Assembly (NCBI GenBank): GCA_013396755.1
Contig: VWZF01002413.1
Span: 186,001 to 250,000, forward strand
From: Sclerurus mexicanus
Taxonomy: Eukaryota; Chordata; Aves; Passeriformes; Furnariidae
Reading direction: 5' to 3'
DNA: 64,000 nt
The notes below the pieces were generated by a model. The model was not told the origin of the DNA. It saw only the letters and a program-made list of their open reading frames with translations, and did not search any database. The first letter of the stretch is position 1. The number at the start of each line of letters is the position of its first letter. This document shows, piece after piece, positions 27,201 to 40,276 of this stretch. The position numbers and the translations under genes were made by a program.

Positions 27201-30200
27201 AGATGCATCAAAAGTGAACAGCATCTCAATGGATCAAGGCTCACATTACTAAAGGTCATCCCTAAAAATAAAGTTTGAATTTATTAAGGGTTGCACCAGG
27301 GAACTGTTCTTGGGAACTGCCTTAATGTTTGCTGCACTGAAGCAGCCATTGGAATCGCACTAATTTCCTCTGACCCTTCCCCGTGTAACACTGGAGCTGC
27401 CAGGCATGGGCAGAAAGGAGCTCAGAGTGTGATTCTGTGTCAGTGCCAGTCATTGAGCTCTTGGCTCTGACACAGCAAGCAGGCGTACAAACCAAAACGA
27501 TTAATGTGCCTTTCTGGCATGATGAAACCAAACGGCAAAACTGCGAGCAGCGCTCCATTAACAAATGCTAATTGGGACAAAAAAGCACTTCCTGCACGTG
27601 TCTTTTTGTCCCTCTATAGTCTACAGTCCCGCAAGGTTTCAGGGGCTTTGAAGACAAGACAGCCCAGTTCAAAGGTCCACCTAATAAGCTGGGAGTCTGC
27701 TGCCAGCCATGGGCAGCACAAGCAGGTCAGGGAAGCGTTTAGGAATCCCTTGCTCCTTCCTGCAGCTGGATTTTGTCAGGGAGGTGTTTTTGTAACCAGG
27801 AGCCTCTGACAGACTTCTCCTCCACCGACTCGCCCAGTCTGCCCTTGAATGTAAACCCCTCCATACCCTAACCACTTGGCAGGAAAGAAAAACCTCTCCT
27901 GAGCCGGACATTTGCTGATGTCCCCTAATTGCTGTGCTGGGAGAGACCCTGCTCACCTTCTTGGTACCCTTCATGGGGTCACTGACCCCTGCTGCAGTCC
28001 CTCTCAAGCAGCCCTTCTGCAGACTGGAGAGCCCTGGCTGTCCTTTGGGTGACAGATCTGCCACCCTCTGCTAAGCTCTGGCAGCCTCCACAGTAACACT
28101 GCCTGGCAGGACAAACCCATTTTGAGAGAGGTGTTGACAGCATTTAATGATACAGGCACAACAAGATAAAAACCTCTTAAAGTACTTCTAGTATTTAGAT
28201 AAACGATCTGCTTTTAAAATTTTTCTTTAAGGTTTGGGTTAATTTGTTTTTTAGTAAGCAGGTAGCAAAAAGTAATGGACCTTATACAAGGTAAAGGGCA
28301 GGAGAGAAATACCAATGATGGATGTTTATTTGTAAAAAAAGGAAAGCAAATACAGCATTGGTAAACACTCCACACCTAGAGAAATGTTACATCTCAAAAT
28401 CATTACAACACATTAACTTGACAACAGCCACGTTCTGAAATTTACTTTGAGAGCAGAGTCTGCGACAGAGGCCACAAATGGTAAAAATCCCTTCCCAACA
28501 CAGCCAGTGTTAAAATTCAGGACAAGAGGACTCATACTGCTGCTTTTCTCTGCTGTGGGAAAACAGAAATTGCCAAATAAAAGACGGGAAAACAAACTGT
28601 CACCTTGGCAGCCAAAAACACTACGGTGCATCCCACCATACCTGCTTCAGGTGAGAAGCCCGGGATTACCAGCACATCTACACCTTCAAATCTGCACCCG
28701 CCTCCACTTCCGTCTGAGCTATTACTGAATAGAAACTCAGGGGAAAAACTGCCATTAAGACAGAGTGATGAATATATCTTCTCAAAAATACAGCTGGGCA
28801 GAGATGGCATCTCAAAAAGCCAAGGACTGTGCAGCTGACTTCAGCTGGATGTTAAATAGGTGAGGAACAACAGCCCTCTCTTAGTACGTTATTTCCCCCT
28901 AAGGTATGAATCTGATGGAAGTGAAAACTTACTGCAGAAACACACAGGCCAGGTGAAGCTTTAGGGCATAAATAAGCTGAAACTGAAACCAAAAGAAAGG
29001 TCAGGCACGTTTCAAAGACAGGCCAAAGTGAGCAAATGGAAGCAGAGGGGAACAGAAGAAGTTGTCAAAGGAGTAGCATATGACAAGTTGCAAGACTTGA
29101 ACTGACAATGTAAGATTTCTGTCTGAAGCAGAACCAAGAACTGATCAAGAAAAAGAAACGAGGAACTAAAATTGCCATTGGGCCAGATGTTTTATTCCAA
29201 GATTTTGGTTCAAGATCATTTATATTAATCACTTCTGCAGCACAAAGACAGGAGAACAGCTCCTGCAAGACAGACCTTAAAGCAAAGTAGATTTTGAGAA
29301 ACACAGGCTTGGCTCAAAAGAGGTACCCCCAAACAGCTGATGTATTTAAAAGAGACACAATTCTTTCACATCACAAGCTATACAAACAATTTGAGTGGAC
29401 CTTTTTTTTCTTATCCCTTCCTGGGAAATCCCTACATGGAAGGTTCTCCAGCTGCAAACATCTCCAGGACTGACACTGTGAGGGAAACAGCAGCTAACAA
29501 CATATGCATGATGTGCACTAAATTGAACACAGTCTCCACTCCATTTTCAAAGTACCTACTGACATACAGCTTGTGCCACCCCAGCTGATCACCCAAAACA
29601 CAGCACCTTACCTCCATATCAGCACAGCACTTAGGGAAGGTGCTGTCACAATTAAATCTCAGAGTGCCAGTTTGAAGAGAGAGCCAAGGCAGGCTGTCTG
29701 GGGCAAGGTTCCAGCAGCCACAATCAGATTCCCTGACTGCCAGCCAGAGACACTGAAACCACAGCTCACGCACCCTAACTAACCAGTGCTGCAGTTCTGC
29801 ACCAGTCACTTCTCGCTGTCCATCCCTAAATGTGAATTCTTCACAGCCACTATCCCTCGTGAAACACCAACAGTCCAATTTTCAGGAATGCTTTCCACTT
29901 ACAAGGGTAGGGCATTACTATCTCTGAGAACAACAGGCTTTGAATACCTGAAAATAGAAGCAAACACCAGCAGTGTACACAGTAATTTGATACTTAAGAG
30001 GATGGATGGGACATTAAGAACAGAATAGAAAAATAACAGAGCAGCATTTTGGATAGCAAAGCTATGGTAGCTATAATTGCACGTCCTTACTCAGAGATGT
30101 TCCCAACTGCAGATTAAGACCTGTAAATCCAGAGAGCTCTCAGGACTACCAGCTGCACAGGGCATGGAGGGGGCTGGAAAACGTTCAAGGCAGGCTTGAG

Positions 30201-30358
30201 ATTCATGCTTTCAGAAAAGGAAGATCTGCTAGGTCAAAACCTTTTACTATCACTGCTCTGCAACCTTTTTTTCTTAAAGAGCGCTATTTGTACATGACCA
30301 CATGGAAAAAGGCTGCATAGGGAACTACTACTTCTGTGAGCAGTACAGAAGGCACATT

Positions 30359-30360
<2 letters not shown>

Positions 30361-30393
<33 letters not shown>
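30361..30393 (+). repeat. (AAT)11 microsatellite
   Basis: Eleven uninterrupted AAT units are followed by AAAT. On the CDKAL1 transcript strand this is (ATT)11. It lies in mid-intron with no coding consequence and is likely to vary in length between individuals. Confidence 0.98.
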
Positions 30394-30397
<4 letters not shown>

Positions 30398-33300
30398 GTG
30401 TCAGTTCTAAGAGGAAGTGTAACATTTGGTTCAAAATTCCATGTATACACCCTCCCTACTCCATGAAGATTCAGAGCTGCCTCATATAACCCCAGAGTTT
30501 CCCAGTTTTACTCCATGCTACACTGCCAGATGTGACTGTATGGTCCTAAAACTTCAGAGCAGTGTGTGACACAAGGACCGTGGTGTGCTCAGAACACAAC
30601 CCTTCACAGCTTCAGAGCTACATTTTCAGAGGTAACATTTCACACTTACAATCAATGCTATTTCCTCATTAAGCCAAAACCCATGAGCTCAACTTCAAAG
30701 AAATCCAGTGTGCTTTGCTAATGAAAGAGCGATAAGATAAAGTTAATTATATTTTGATATAATCACATTTCAATCAACATAATGGAATACAACTCGGATC
30801 ACTGGGAAATAGAGAATTTACCTTGCAAGAATTAGTTTAAAGAAATTATGAAGTAAATGTTCCAAAGGACATGCATATAAAGAGTTATTCATTCATTCAT
30901 GTAAAATAATAATTGGAACTATATGCAGACTTTGGCAGGCTGCACACAGTCACAGCTCCTAAGGTCACTCAAGCAGTAGCTTTGCTGCCTAAAGGTAGGC
31001 TCACTATGTGGGAAATTAGAAAAAATTCACCCAAATTTAAGAGGAATAATGCACATCAATATGAGAAGTATCAGCAAATAGTAATAGCAAAGCTGTTCAT
31101 AAAGTCCAAGTAAAATGTCCAGGTTTGGAAAAGCTGAATGAAACCACCCCAGCTATGGAAACAGAGGCTGGAAGGTGGTCACCTGAAACATTCTGGGCTT
31201 GTATTGTCAGATGGCTTCCACCGAGCTGGGGAGCAGGCACAGTATAAATGTGTCACCACATCTTAAAGAAGCAAAATAGCCAGAAAATGAAACTTTCCCA
31301 GTTAACAAACTCATGCTTGTAGAAACAATTAAGGAAATTTGATGTGAGCAGTTACCTGATTTGACCTATCAGTGACTGAAAGTTAAAAAGAGAATTAGCA
31401 CAAAATCATTCATATGCTGTTATCGCTGAGGAACCATCAAAGGCAAAATTAAAAATATGCTTGATGAAGAATTGAGAGATATGACAGCATTCCAATTATG
31501 GCACCCATTCTTTGGCATCACTGAACCATTAACACTGGAATAGGTAATGCATGAAAATTGTATTGAGGGAATAAGATTTCAGGTAAATCTAATAGCAGTG
31601 GAAGATGAATAAAGATGTAGCTGAGAAGAATAACTTCTTTCTCATATATGAATATACGTAATTAGATAAGAGATAGGAGCGATACCAATTGGGTTTAGCA
31701 ACTTGATTCAAAGCACAGGAGTAATATCTGAAAATTAAGAGAAACAGATTTTCTTGTATCTTGACATGGTAAGACAGAAAGCCCTGGCACACCAAGTCCC
31801 AGAACCCAAACAGAGTCTCTGAGGCTCCCACACCAAGACAATTAGGCAGAATGATTACCATGGAAAAGGAAATAAAATCAGGATGAAGCAAGGCAACTGC
31901 TCAAGAACCAGCATCAGTCTTTTATGGAGGAAATTGGTAAACTTTGGGGCTCTCCCCTAACACACAGAAGGTAAAATGCAGGCAGGATACAAAATAAGCA
32001 TCTGCAAAAAATGCAGGAGGTTTAAGGCAAAAAGCGAGGCACAATGACTTTCCTAAGAGAAATGAAAGTTGGATGTCACCTTGGAAAAGGACTTGAGAGA
32101 TTCTACACGGGCTCTCCCTTCACTTTACGGAAGCAAGGACTGGAGCACAAATCCCCCTTTTCCTTCCAGCTAAAGAACACACTGCCTTGACAGACAAGGA
32201 TGGCAGTGAACTCCCAAAAGATACTGAAAGGCATAAAAAGGTAGACAGAAAGATGCAAGATTTTAAAATCCTGCGCTCCGGGATCACAGCTAACAACTCC
32301 AACCCAAACTGGTGCTGGTGAAAAGGGTAAATTTGCATTACCTATGGCAGTGTGCAGCAGTGGGACCTCAGCATAGCAGTGGGCCATGAGCATCTCTCAG
32401 ACTCGCCAAGACACCCTTTCCCACCCTGAAAACATTTCTTTAGGTCTCAGGAGCTTGGCAGAAAGTTGCCTAGAGGCAACACACACTTCTGCACCTTGGG
32501 GTGGTGCCTCACCAAGCCCTCAGCTCTGGCTTTCCATGGAGGCAACACAGATGCTACTGGAGAAATTCAGAACTCGCACTGAGTGACTTCCCTGACCAAA
32601 CAACACACTGACTTTAGGAAGGAAATACTCTGAGGATGCCATTGTGAGTTTCTGGCTTAGGGTTATCAGAAAGATATTTAGATGCAATGTGTTTTTTCTC
32701 TCAGCAAGTAAAGGCAGTTTGTTCACTTATAAAGGAAATATCCATCAGAAACTTTAAAAAAGCATATTGGGGCAAGTAGGAAAAGTCAAATGTATATCAG
32801 GTCAGGAATTACATTCTTGTTGCAAGGAGATAAAAACTGAGCACGTCAAAGGAAAAACCTCAGGACAGAAGTTTAAAGTGAAAGGATAAACTAATACTAA
32901 GAATTCGTTAAGTGTATTAGAAGAGGATTTAAACCGTATGTGAAACAAGTTTCTGTGACGGGGTTAACAAGTGAAAGCAGGATGCTCAAACAATCAGAAA
33001 CCTAATGAAAGAACAATTAACTTCTGTGCACACTCTATGCATGGAATGGGAGCATATCCCCTACAGATGCCACATTACAAAAAAAGAATTAAAAATCCCC
33101 AGCCATTGTCATTGTATAAACATAATCACAGTTGGAATGCACATTAAATTCAATCAACAAAACAATTATTTGTTCTTAAGAGTTATTTGAACATTTGCCT
33201 TAGGAAAAAATGTTTATTTGCATTATTAATGAAAACACAAAAATATTATCTCACTTAATGTGATAATTACTGTGCTTCACTTTAATACTGTCAAGTAAAA

Positions 33301-33589
33301 GCTGTACTTTGTGAAAACATACGGTAAAACACAGGCTTCAGCTTCTGCTATTCTTGTAATGATGAAAGCCCTCAAAACACCTCAAATAATTTTGCATTCG
33401 TAGAAATTACAACTAAATTATCTCAGGTAACCAACAGCACAAAAGCATGCTGACTTATTGCCATCAACTCCATAGGATATTTAAGGCATAAACAAATCAG
33501 GAATATAAATCTTAACACAACCATGTCTGCTTTTTTCCATCAAATTTTAACGTTTTTGAAGACAAAACCCAGACCTTCTCTCTGTACAT

Positions 33590-34470
33590 CACTGTGAAAC
33601 CCTGTGGCAAAGCCCAGAGTGTTCTCTTCACCAAGCTAGGACAAATGGCAAGGAGGAGCGTTTGTCCTGCAGAAAGGTGCGCTGGGCCAGGGTTTGGCAG
33701 GGGGAGAGGTGGCCAGGAGCCTCCCCCTTGTGCCATGTGTGTCCTGTGCCAGGTGGCTCCAGGACAGACCCACCACTGCCAGGGCCAGCCCCTCTGGGGT
33801 AACAGATCTAGGAGGGCAGAAAAACCCTCCACAACAACAACTTCAGCCCCAGAGAGAAGGGAGGATATGAGAGATGGCTCTGCAGACCCCAGGGTGCTGA
33901 GGAAGAAGGAGCTCCAGGTGCCCCAGAGGTTCCCCTGCAGCCCATGGTGAGGATGCTGTGCCCCTGGAGGTCCCGGGGAGAAGATCCACCTGAGCCCATG
34001 GGTGACCCAGGGGAGCAGATTCACCTGAGCCCATGGGGGTCCTGGGGGAGCAGATCCACCTGAGCCCATGGGGGTCCTGGGGGAGCAGATCCACCTGAGC
34101 CCATGGGGGACCCCACGCCAGGGCAGGGGGTGCCCAAGGGAGCTGTGACCCCGTGGGAAGCTGTGCTGGAGCAGGGTCCTGGCAGGGACCTGTGGACCAC
34201 GGACAGAGGAACCCTCACTGGAGCAGGTTTGCTGATGGGACTTGTGGCCCTGGGGGGAACCCACAATGGAGCAGCTCATGAAGAACTGCAGCCCATGGGA
34301 AGGACTCACGTTGGAGATGTTCATGGAGCATCCCACAGGAGGGACCTCATGCTGGACATGGGGAAGAGTGTGAGGAGTCCTCCTCCTGAGGAGGAAAGAG
34401 TGGCAGAGACGTGTGACAAGTGGAAGAGAAGCCCTGTTCCCCATGTCCCTGCAGTGCTGTGAGGGAGCAG
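33590..34470. mobile_element. GC-rich avian (passerine-type) interspersed repeat
   Basis: This GC-rich island contains many short phrases built on 'ctggagcag', 'cccatggg' and 'gagcagatccacctgagccc'. It ends with the segment 'gtgaggagtcctcctcctga', then 'ggagga', then a purine-rich stretch. I recognise this phrasing from an abundant songbird repeat linked to LTR retroelements; the exact family and strand cannot be fixed from sequence alone. The boundaries are approximate. Its GC bias leaves frames open on both strands, including one of 332 codons on the minus strand (34510-33512) and about 118 codons twice on the plus strand. I see no gag, pol or env motif, so these are not treated as genes. 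A 35-bp unit is tandemly expanded inside it. Confidence 0.7.
33977..34114 (+). repeat. 35-bp minisatellite, about 4 copies
   Basis: Four head-to-tail copies of a 35-bp unit (ggagcagatccacctgagcc, then catgggggtcctggg) start at 33977, 34012, 34047 and 34082. The two central copies differ at one position (gattc/gatcc), while the first and last are more diverged; the last is slightly short. It sits inside the GC-rich avian repeat and looks like a local expansion of a unit normally present once. The period is not a multiple of three, so any translation changes frame with each copy. Confidence 0.95.
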
Positions 34471-35317
34471 GTATGCTGTGCCATAAACCCACGGTGGTCT
34501 GAAAAGGCAAATGTATGAAAATTCAGTCCCTAATGACGGAATTCCATCATTCGTGGCAGCTTTTGCTTACTGTGCCCACTGGATTTTGAACTACACCGCA
34601 CACAAACTCCTCTTCATTATAGGTAACATTTTCTGTATATCTGTGTTTCTGATTTTTATTGCGAATCCATAGTTTGGGAACCGTTTCCATTTGTATGAAT
34701 TGTTTTTCTACATATAGCTCAGATTTTTTAGTGTCCTATCGTAGATATAGAGCCACCCTGCTGCAGGTTAAAGAACTGAACGTAACATATAGAAAGGTTG
34801 ATGGAACACTGGTAGGTAGCTAGCAGGTATGACCACTTTTAGAGCAGATGAGCTGAACCAGATATCAAGTGAATGGTGGAACAATCCTTTTCTGCTTCTA
34901 AACCAGCTTGGATTCAGTCTCAGAACTGGTGTGTTTATCAGGACAGGCAAAAATCATGGAAAATTAAACATTCAGGTTTGACCTACATTATGTTTACATT
35001 GTATGTGCTGAGAGGGGTTAATACAAAGTCACCTACAGAAGATAGGAAACAGCTCAATTCCAGCAAAACTCTTCAAAGTAGTAAACATTCAAAAAATGCC
35101 ACAAAAATCTCATAATAGTTTTGTTCGGGAAATTAAAAAGTTTTGATGGTCATTTCCTATTACAAGGAGTTAAGGAAATAATCTAAGTAAGTGGCAGTAA
35201 AACAGTTTCTCATTTTCTTTCATCTTAAAATTGAGCTAAAAATGATCCTCAGGGAAAGCACAATTGCTCCCTGCTAATTTCTAATTAATGCTAACTGTCC
35301 AGGGACTGCAGGCACAC

Positions 35318-35363
35318 ATCCACGGGAGAATATAAGGTTAATCCATGGGAGAATACAAGGTTA
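35318..35363 (+). repeat. 23-bp tandem duplication
   Basis: Two adjacent copies of a 23-bp unit, each beginning 'atcca' and ending 'aaggtta', differ at two positions. This is a simple small duplication in intronic sequence. Confidence 0.95.
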
Positions 35364-38300
35364 GAATTAACTTCTGCTCTCTAAGATTCATCCCCTGACT
35401 CTCAACAAACAGGTACATACACGCAGGTTCTAACACCAAACTAAGGCAAGAAGACATCCCCTCATTCACGGCTACACAACAAAGTGCTTAAAGAAAGCTG
35501 CACTTTGACACCCCTCACCTACTTGTGCATCCTTCCATGGCCTTGTAAACCAGACACGAGGCAGGAAGGCTTATAAATCTAGCAAGTACTTTATGCGAGC
35601 CCAAATTTAAATGTCAAGACACCTACAGACAACTAAACCTGTGGTAAAAGGAGCTTGTGGTCCATCAGAAACTACACCACGAAACACGAGGGTCAAGTCT
35701 AGACACAAACTGCAATGGACCTTTGTGCTCTGCTCAGGGAAGACCAGCCAGTTGGAGCTTTGAGGGCTAATTCAAAACTCTTTAAAAACACCCAATTCAT
35801 CTACAACACAAAAAGAGACTCCTTTGGTAAAGTGATTAGTTCAGACTCCAGGAGCAGACAAAAGACAGAGTAAAGAGAAGAGCCTAGAGACCCAGGTATA
35901 AAATTACAGATAAGTACCAAATACACTCAGCAATTTCTTAGTGGGAAACGTCACCGGGATTTTAAACAGATGACATCTGCAGTCGTTAGACTGACAGAGC
36001 AGATGTACCAAAACCCATTAAAAAGGCCCAAATCTGACAGACTTGTCACGGTTTGTTAGGGACACGATTTGCACATCTGCAAAGTGAGCTCAGCAATGTC
36101 TCTCTCGGAGAAACAAAGGTGCCTTCTGAGACGGAAAGTGAAACACATCCACGCTGTAAAAAAGGGAGGGAGTCGTTCTAGCCCACTTCATAGTGACCTG
36201 CACTTTGAAAGTGAGGAGGAAGAGGTACACCAAAACAGTAAGGGGTTATTTTAAATTATTCCATTCATCGCCTGCAAATTCTCATTTCAACGTGCTAAAG
36301 GCAACGCTGCTGCCCCAAGGCCTGGGATTGCTGAAAGACTGCAGGTTGTGTGGCACAGCCGCAGATTTGATGGTGATTCATCCAGCTGTTCATCTCCCCC
36401 CGCGGATTTAGCGATGCTCAGGAGTTCACTGCAAGCGCATCTTTCAGAAGAATATTATTTACAGCTACACGCAAATATTGCTGTAAAAACTTGCCAGCAT
36501 GACTGGGGTGGGACGGCAGCACGTCCACTCCGCTCCCAGCCTGGCTGCCACTGCAGCAAAGCCAGGGCAGACCCAAAGAAACACAAGGGTCGCTCCTGAG
36601 CCCCCCCAGACCCTTCAGAGCAGAATTAAGAGTGGCCCAGGAAGCTGCCGAAGGTACCATTTGTTGGTACCTCCCAGAAGAAGGGAGCCCCGCTGCAGCC
36701 AGCTGTCCCAAAGGACTACAGGACACCTTCCCTGGGTGTCTCCAGTTCTTCAGACACCAGGCAGTCGTCTCCAAGGGCTGGGCAACTCGGATCTGACATT
36801 ACACTGCAGTGATTAATTCCTGCCCCCAAGCCCCTGATTTATTTTCCGCTGCACACGTGTACTGCTTTTGGTCCTTCACTGCCTTTTGCCAGCTGCATGT
36901 AATTATGCATCTCCAGATGCTGAAAAATGAGATTACAACTCAAAGGAATGGAGGCTAGGAGAGGCTTGCAGGTAGGTCTGACTTTAACAGAGAAGCAAGA
37001 ACCAGTGAAAAAGAGACTAGAACTTTCTGCCTGGCAGAGCTGTGGCTTCTCCCCTGGCAGCCCAAGTTTGCTGGCTTTGCAATGATATTGGAAAGCTCAG
37101 ATGTTTCCAGGCTGAATTATGAGACAGCCTCAAGTGAGCAGCAGCAGCCACCCACAATTAATATTATGCAGCTATCTCAGAATGCAAACAAAAACAAACT
37201 GGGAGTAAAACTCAGCTTCTCCTCAGCATTACGCTGTTTTCTCGAGTCTAGCTCTAAATTCCCCTACCTTTTTGCCTAGATTTGGGTTTTACAATTCCCT
37301 TACCAAGCAGCAGAAAATAGGAAAGATGAATATAAACACTGATGAACATCCTAATCGCTCCACAAACCATAGAGGTAAGAGAATATAGTCTGGACAACAA
37401 AAGCAAACAAGACATTTGGAAAAGACATTACCAGTCTAAGGACTTTTTAATGGGTGAATATTCACATTGCTGATTATTCAAGCAATTACAGAATATGGCA
37501 TTCAGATCTGAGGTTTCTTTAACTAAAATATATTTTGTTTGCTTTTATCAGCAAAAGTAAATTTCAGGGGATTAAGTTTCAAAACTTCGAGATAATTAAA
37601 GCTGGGTTGCTCTTTTTGCAACCACAAACATCACCTTTCAGAAACATAATCTGTGCTGAATCTTGAAAGTTGAGATCACTTGAAAACAACTCACATTTGG
37701 ATATAATGACACCACAATTAAAAGGCTTTCTGATATAAGACTAAATTGGTCTCTGGATTAAATTTACCTAGCAGCAACTTCTAAAGATCGTGTATTTAGT
37801 TGCAAACACATTGAAACTAAAATCTCATGCAGGAATCAGTCTCACAAATAACCCCCCCAGTGACCACAGGGCAGGGCACAAGTCCTCAGTCCCTACAGAC
37901 TGTGTACACCTCTAATTCATCAGTGCAGTCTCACTTCATGCTATTTACACACCAACAGTATTTTTCTGAACACTCGAATTTACTGAAATTTCAGTGCAGA
38001 AAGGTCACAGAAGGAATTTCTAAAAAAGGTAGAAAACAAGACTTCCACACTTCAGTTTTACACAGCCTGTCCCCTGGCTGGGGAGACAGGCTCTGAAATA
38101 CAGGGCTGAATGTCAGAACACAGCACCAGAACATCAATACTCATTTTTGAAGGAGATACAGGGGGCTTCTACTTTTATTTTCCCTTTTCGATAAATGAAC
38201 AAGAGAAATAGTATCTTTTGGCTATTAAAGTAGTTAAAACACATATTTAATTTTAGCTGTTCTGGCTTGAGGCTCTGGAGTCATCTGCAGCAATGTTAAG

Positions 38301-40130
38301 TTCTGGCAAACTTCGTGCTGAGATCTTTATAGGAATATTTACACGGGAATGTAATAGCTGGCTGCTGCCCTAAGCCAAAAGTCTACAAATGAAGACTCTA
38401 TGCTTTAAAGTGCAAAGAAAAAAAATTATTTTACAGATAAGCACGTGTTCAAATATCCCAAACATTTTCTCTGCCTCGCACAGCTCCTTTATACTGCTGC
38501 CATATGGTACCAAGAATTTTCCATCTTAATATCTGGAGACTATTTTCTAACAGGAACTCCTAGATAATTTAGCAGTTTCTCAATAAGCTGGATAAATAAC
38601 GTTTATTATTATTTAAAACTAAGACATCAAACCAATTATTTCTTCCTTGTTAAGTTCACTACAAAAAAGCCCATGGAAAAATGCGTATGACATAGATTAC
38701 TGTATGTTCGGTAACCAGCTGTTTTAAATTTGGATATTAAGTAATTCACTCTTTGCTGTGCGCAAGAGCTGAATGATTTAATAAATTCCCACATGCCCCA
38801 GCATGTGCCAGCAGTACTAGGTTATCAAAAATCCAGCTGCTGCGAGGACAACAGCTGCCAACGCTGCAGCCAGGGAAGAGAATAATGAATCGGCTTCAAG
38901 TCAGCTAAGCCAGAACCTGACACAGTTCCACCCCAGGTACCCGGGAACACGACGCATCTGTTAATTAAAAACTAACACTGACCCACAGTCACGGGAAATT
39001 TCAGGGCCAGGAATCCACGGGCATTGTTTGTGGTGGAAAACCAACGCCAATCAAGCTGTACGGACACAAGGAGCTCCACCTCCATCAGCTGTCCTACAGG
39101 AATGTCCTGGAAATGACACCTGGAGTTTGCAAACCGGATTCGCTGTGTCTATTGGCTTTTCTTTCTCACATATCACATTACATATGGCATGACATGTTTT
39201 ACATGGCTGTATTTCTGGATTTTTCAGTGATCATTTAAGGTGGTTATGAAAATTATTATGCAAATTTATCCACAAGTGTTTTAACGCAATCTAATAGTCA
39301 AAGGTACAATGCCACTGTCCTTAAGCCATTCAACAAGCACAGAAACAAAGGAAGCAAAAGGAGAAAGTAGCCAAGCAAGGCAACAGAAATAATCCAGATG
39401 CGTTATTTGGACAATCAGCGCAGAAATATCCAACAAAATATGTCCTTATTAACTTTTTAAAAACTAAGAAAATACTTCCTTCGATATTGAATTATTACTT
39501 GAGTCACAAAAGCCTCGCAGGTGGATGCAACTTTCAACTTCAGGTCAGCACATGTAAACATATTAATGACACATTCTTTTATTTCTCATCATTAGTGTTG
39601 TTGTTAAGGGAAATAGTGTTGAAGTTGTTCTAGAATCCATCAGTCCCACAAGCAAGATTGGAGTATTATTGATGTAAATTTACACAAGATATAGAACATA
39701 AAATACTTACTGAAAACAAACAAACACAACCCGACTCGTTTGAATTTGTGGAGCTGGAACATCTCCAGTACACAGAGAATACAATGCCCAAAAGCCACAT
39801 TAAAGACAACTTCAATAACTCCAAGAAATCTATATATAGCAGTTTAAGTAGAAAAAATTATTTAGGAATGCATTATTTGAAAAAGATTAGGGATATAGTG
39901 ACAAATTAAAAGCGTGTCATGCAGAGATGTAAGACGCTTATAAAAGCTCAAGCAAAGGGGCAAACCACATCAAGGGGCTTACAGAAAACTCAAAGACTTG
40001 GAAAGCTTAAAGAACCTCATTCTTTTTCATACCTTAATTGTGAAGTTGCAAAGAATTGCGTTTCAGCCACATGGTCTTGACATTGCACCAAACCCAACGC
40101 TGTTATTTGGTCAGATATTGGTAGACTTAC

Positions 40131-40276
40131 TTCTCTTTGAGGAAATCCACCACTCGTTTGAAGTCTGCCACGCAGTATTCTCTTTTCATGTCCATGAGCA
40201 CGCTGTCAGAGGCTGACTGGACTGGTATGTGCAGAAAAGCATACACTCTCGGGTGATTGAGAATCTTTGCCATTTC
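40131..40276 (-). CDS. CDKAL1: CDKAL1 internal exon, radical-SAM barrel (about residues 304-352)
   Basis: This 146-bp exon starts directly after an acceptor (…aactcttag) in phase 0 with Glu-Met-Ala-Lys. It encodes 48 complete codons plus two bases (AA) of a Lys codon, then has a strong donor GTAAGT (phase 2). The translation includes HPRVYAFLHIPVQSASD, a conserved strand and loop of the methylthiotransferase radical-SAM barrel, and MKREYCVADFKRVVDFLKE, matching the human protein with a conservative Glu-to-Asp change before MKREY. It joins in frame to the exon ending in EHLE and supplies the first two bases of the codon completed by the next exon. No stop or frameshift is present. The function is as described for the upstream exon; this segment helps shape the S-adenosylmethionine and substrate pocket, which is known from the family and not visible here. 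Confidence 0.97.

Larger units (their letters stand above)
21259..40130 (-). other. CDKAL1: CDKAL1 intron, 18.9 kb
   Basis: This phase-2 intron lies between the exons at 40131 and 21258. It contains an (AAT)11 microsatellite at 30361, a GC-rich avian repeat with a 35-bp tandem array at about 33590-34470, and a 23-bp tandem duplication at 35318-35363. A GC- and CpG-richer patch at about 23607-23830 ends in a consensus-like splice donor on the plus strand. The block 27700-28090 is GC-richer and looks like an old interspersed repeat I cannot name. A further GC-rich patch without recognisable coding content lies at about 36300-36800. The remainder is plain AT-rich sequence. Confidence 0.9.

Noticed and set aside
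27680..28090. A GC-richer block with a 127-codon minus-strand frame that looked like an LTR or CR1 piece
   Set aside because: I could not match it to a specific element, so it is mentioned only within the intron description.
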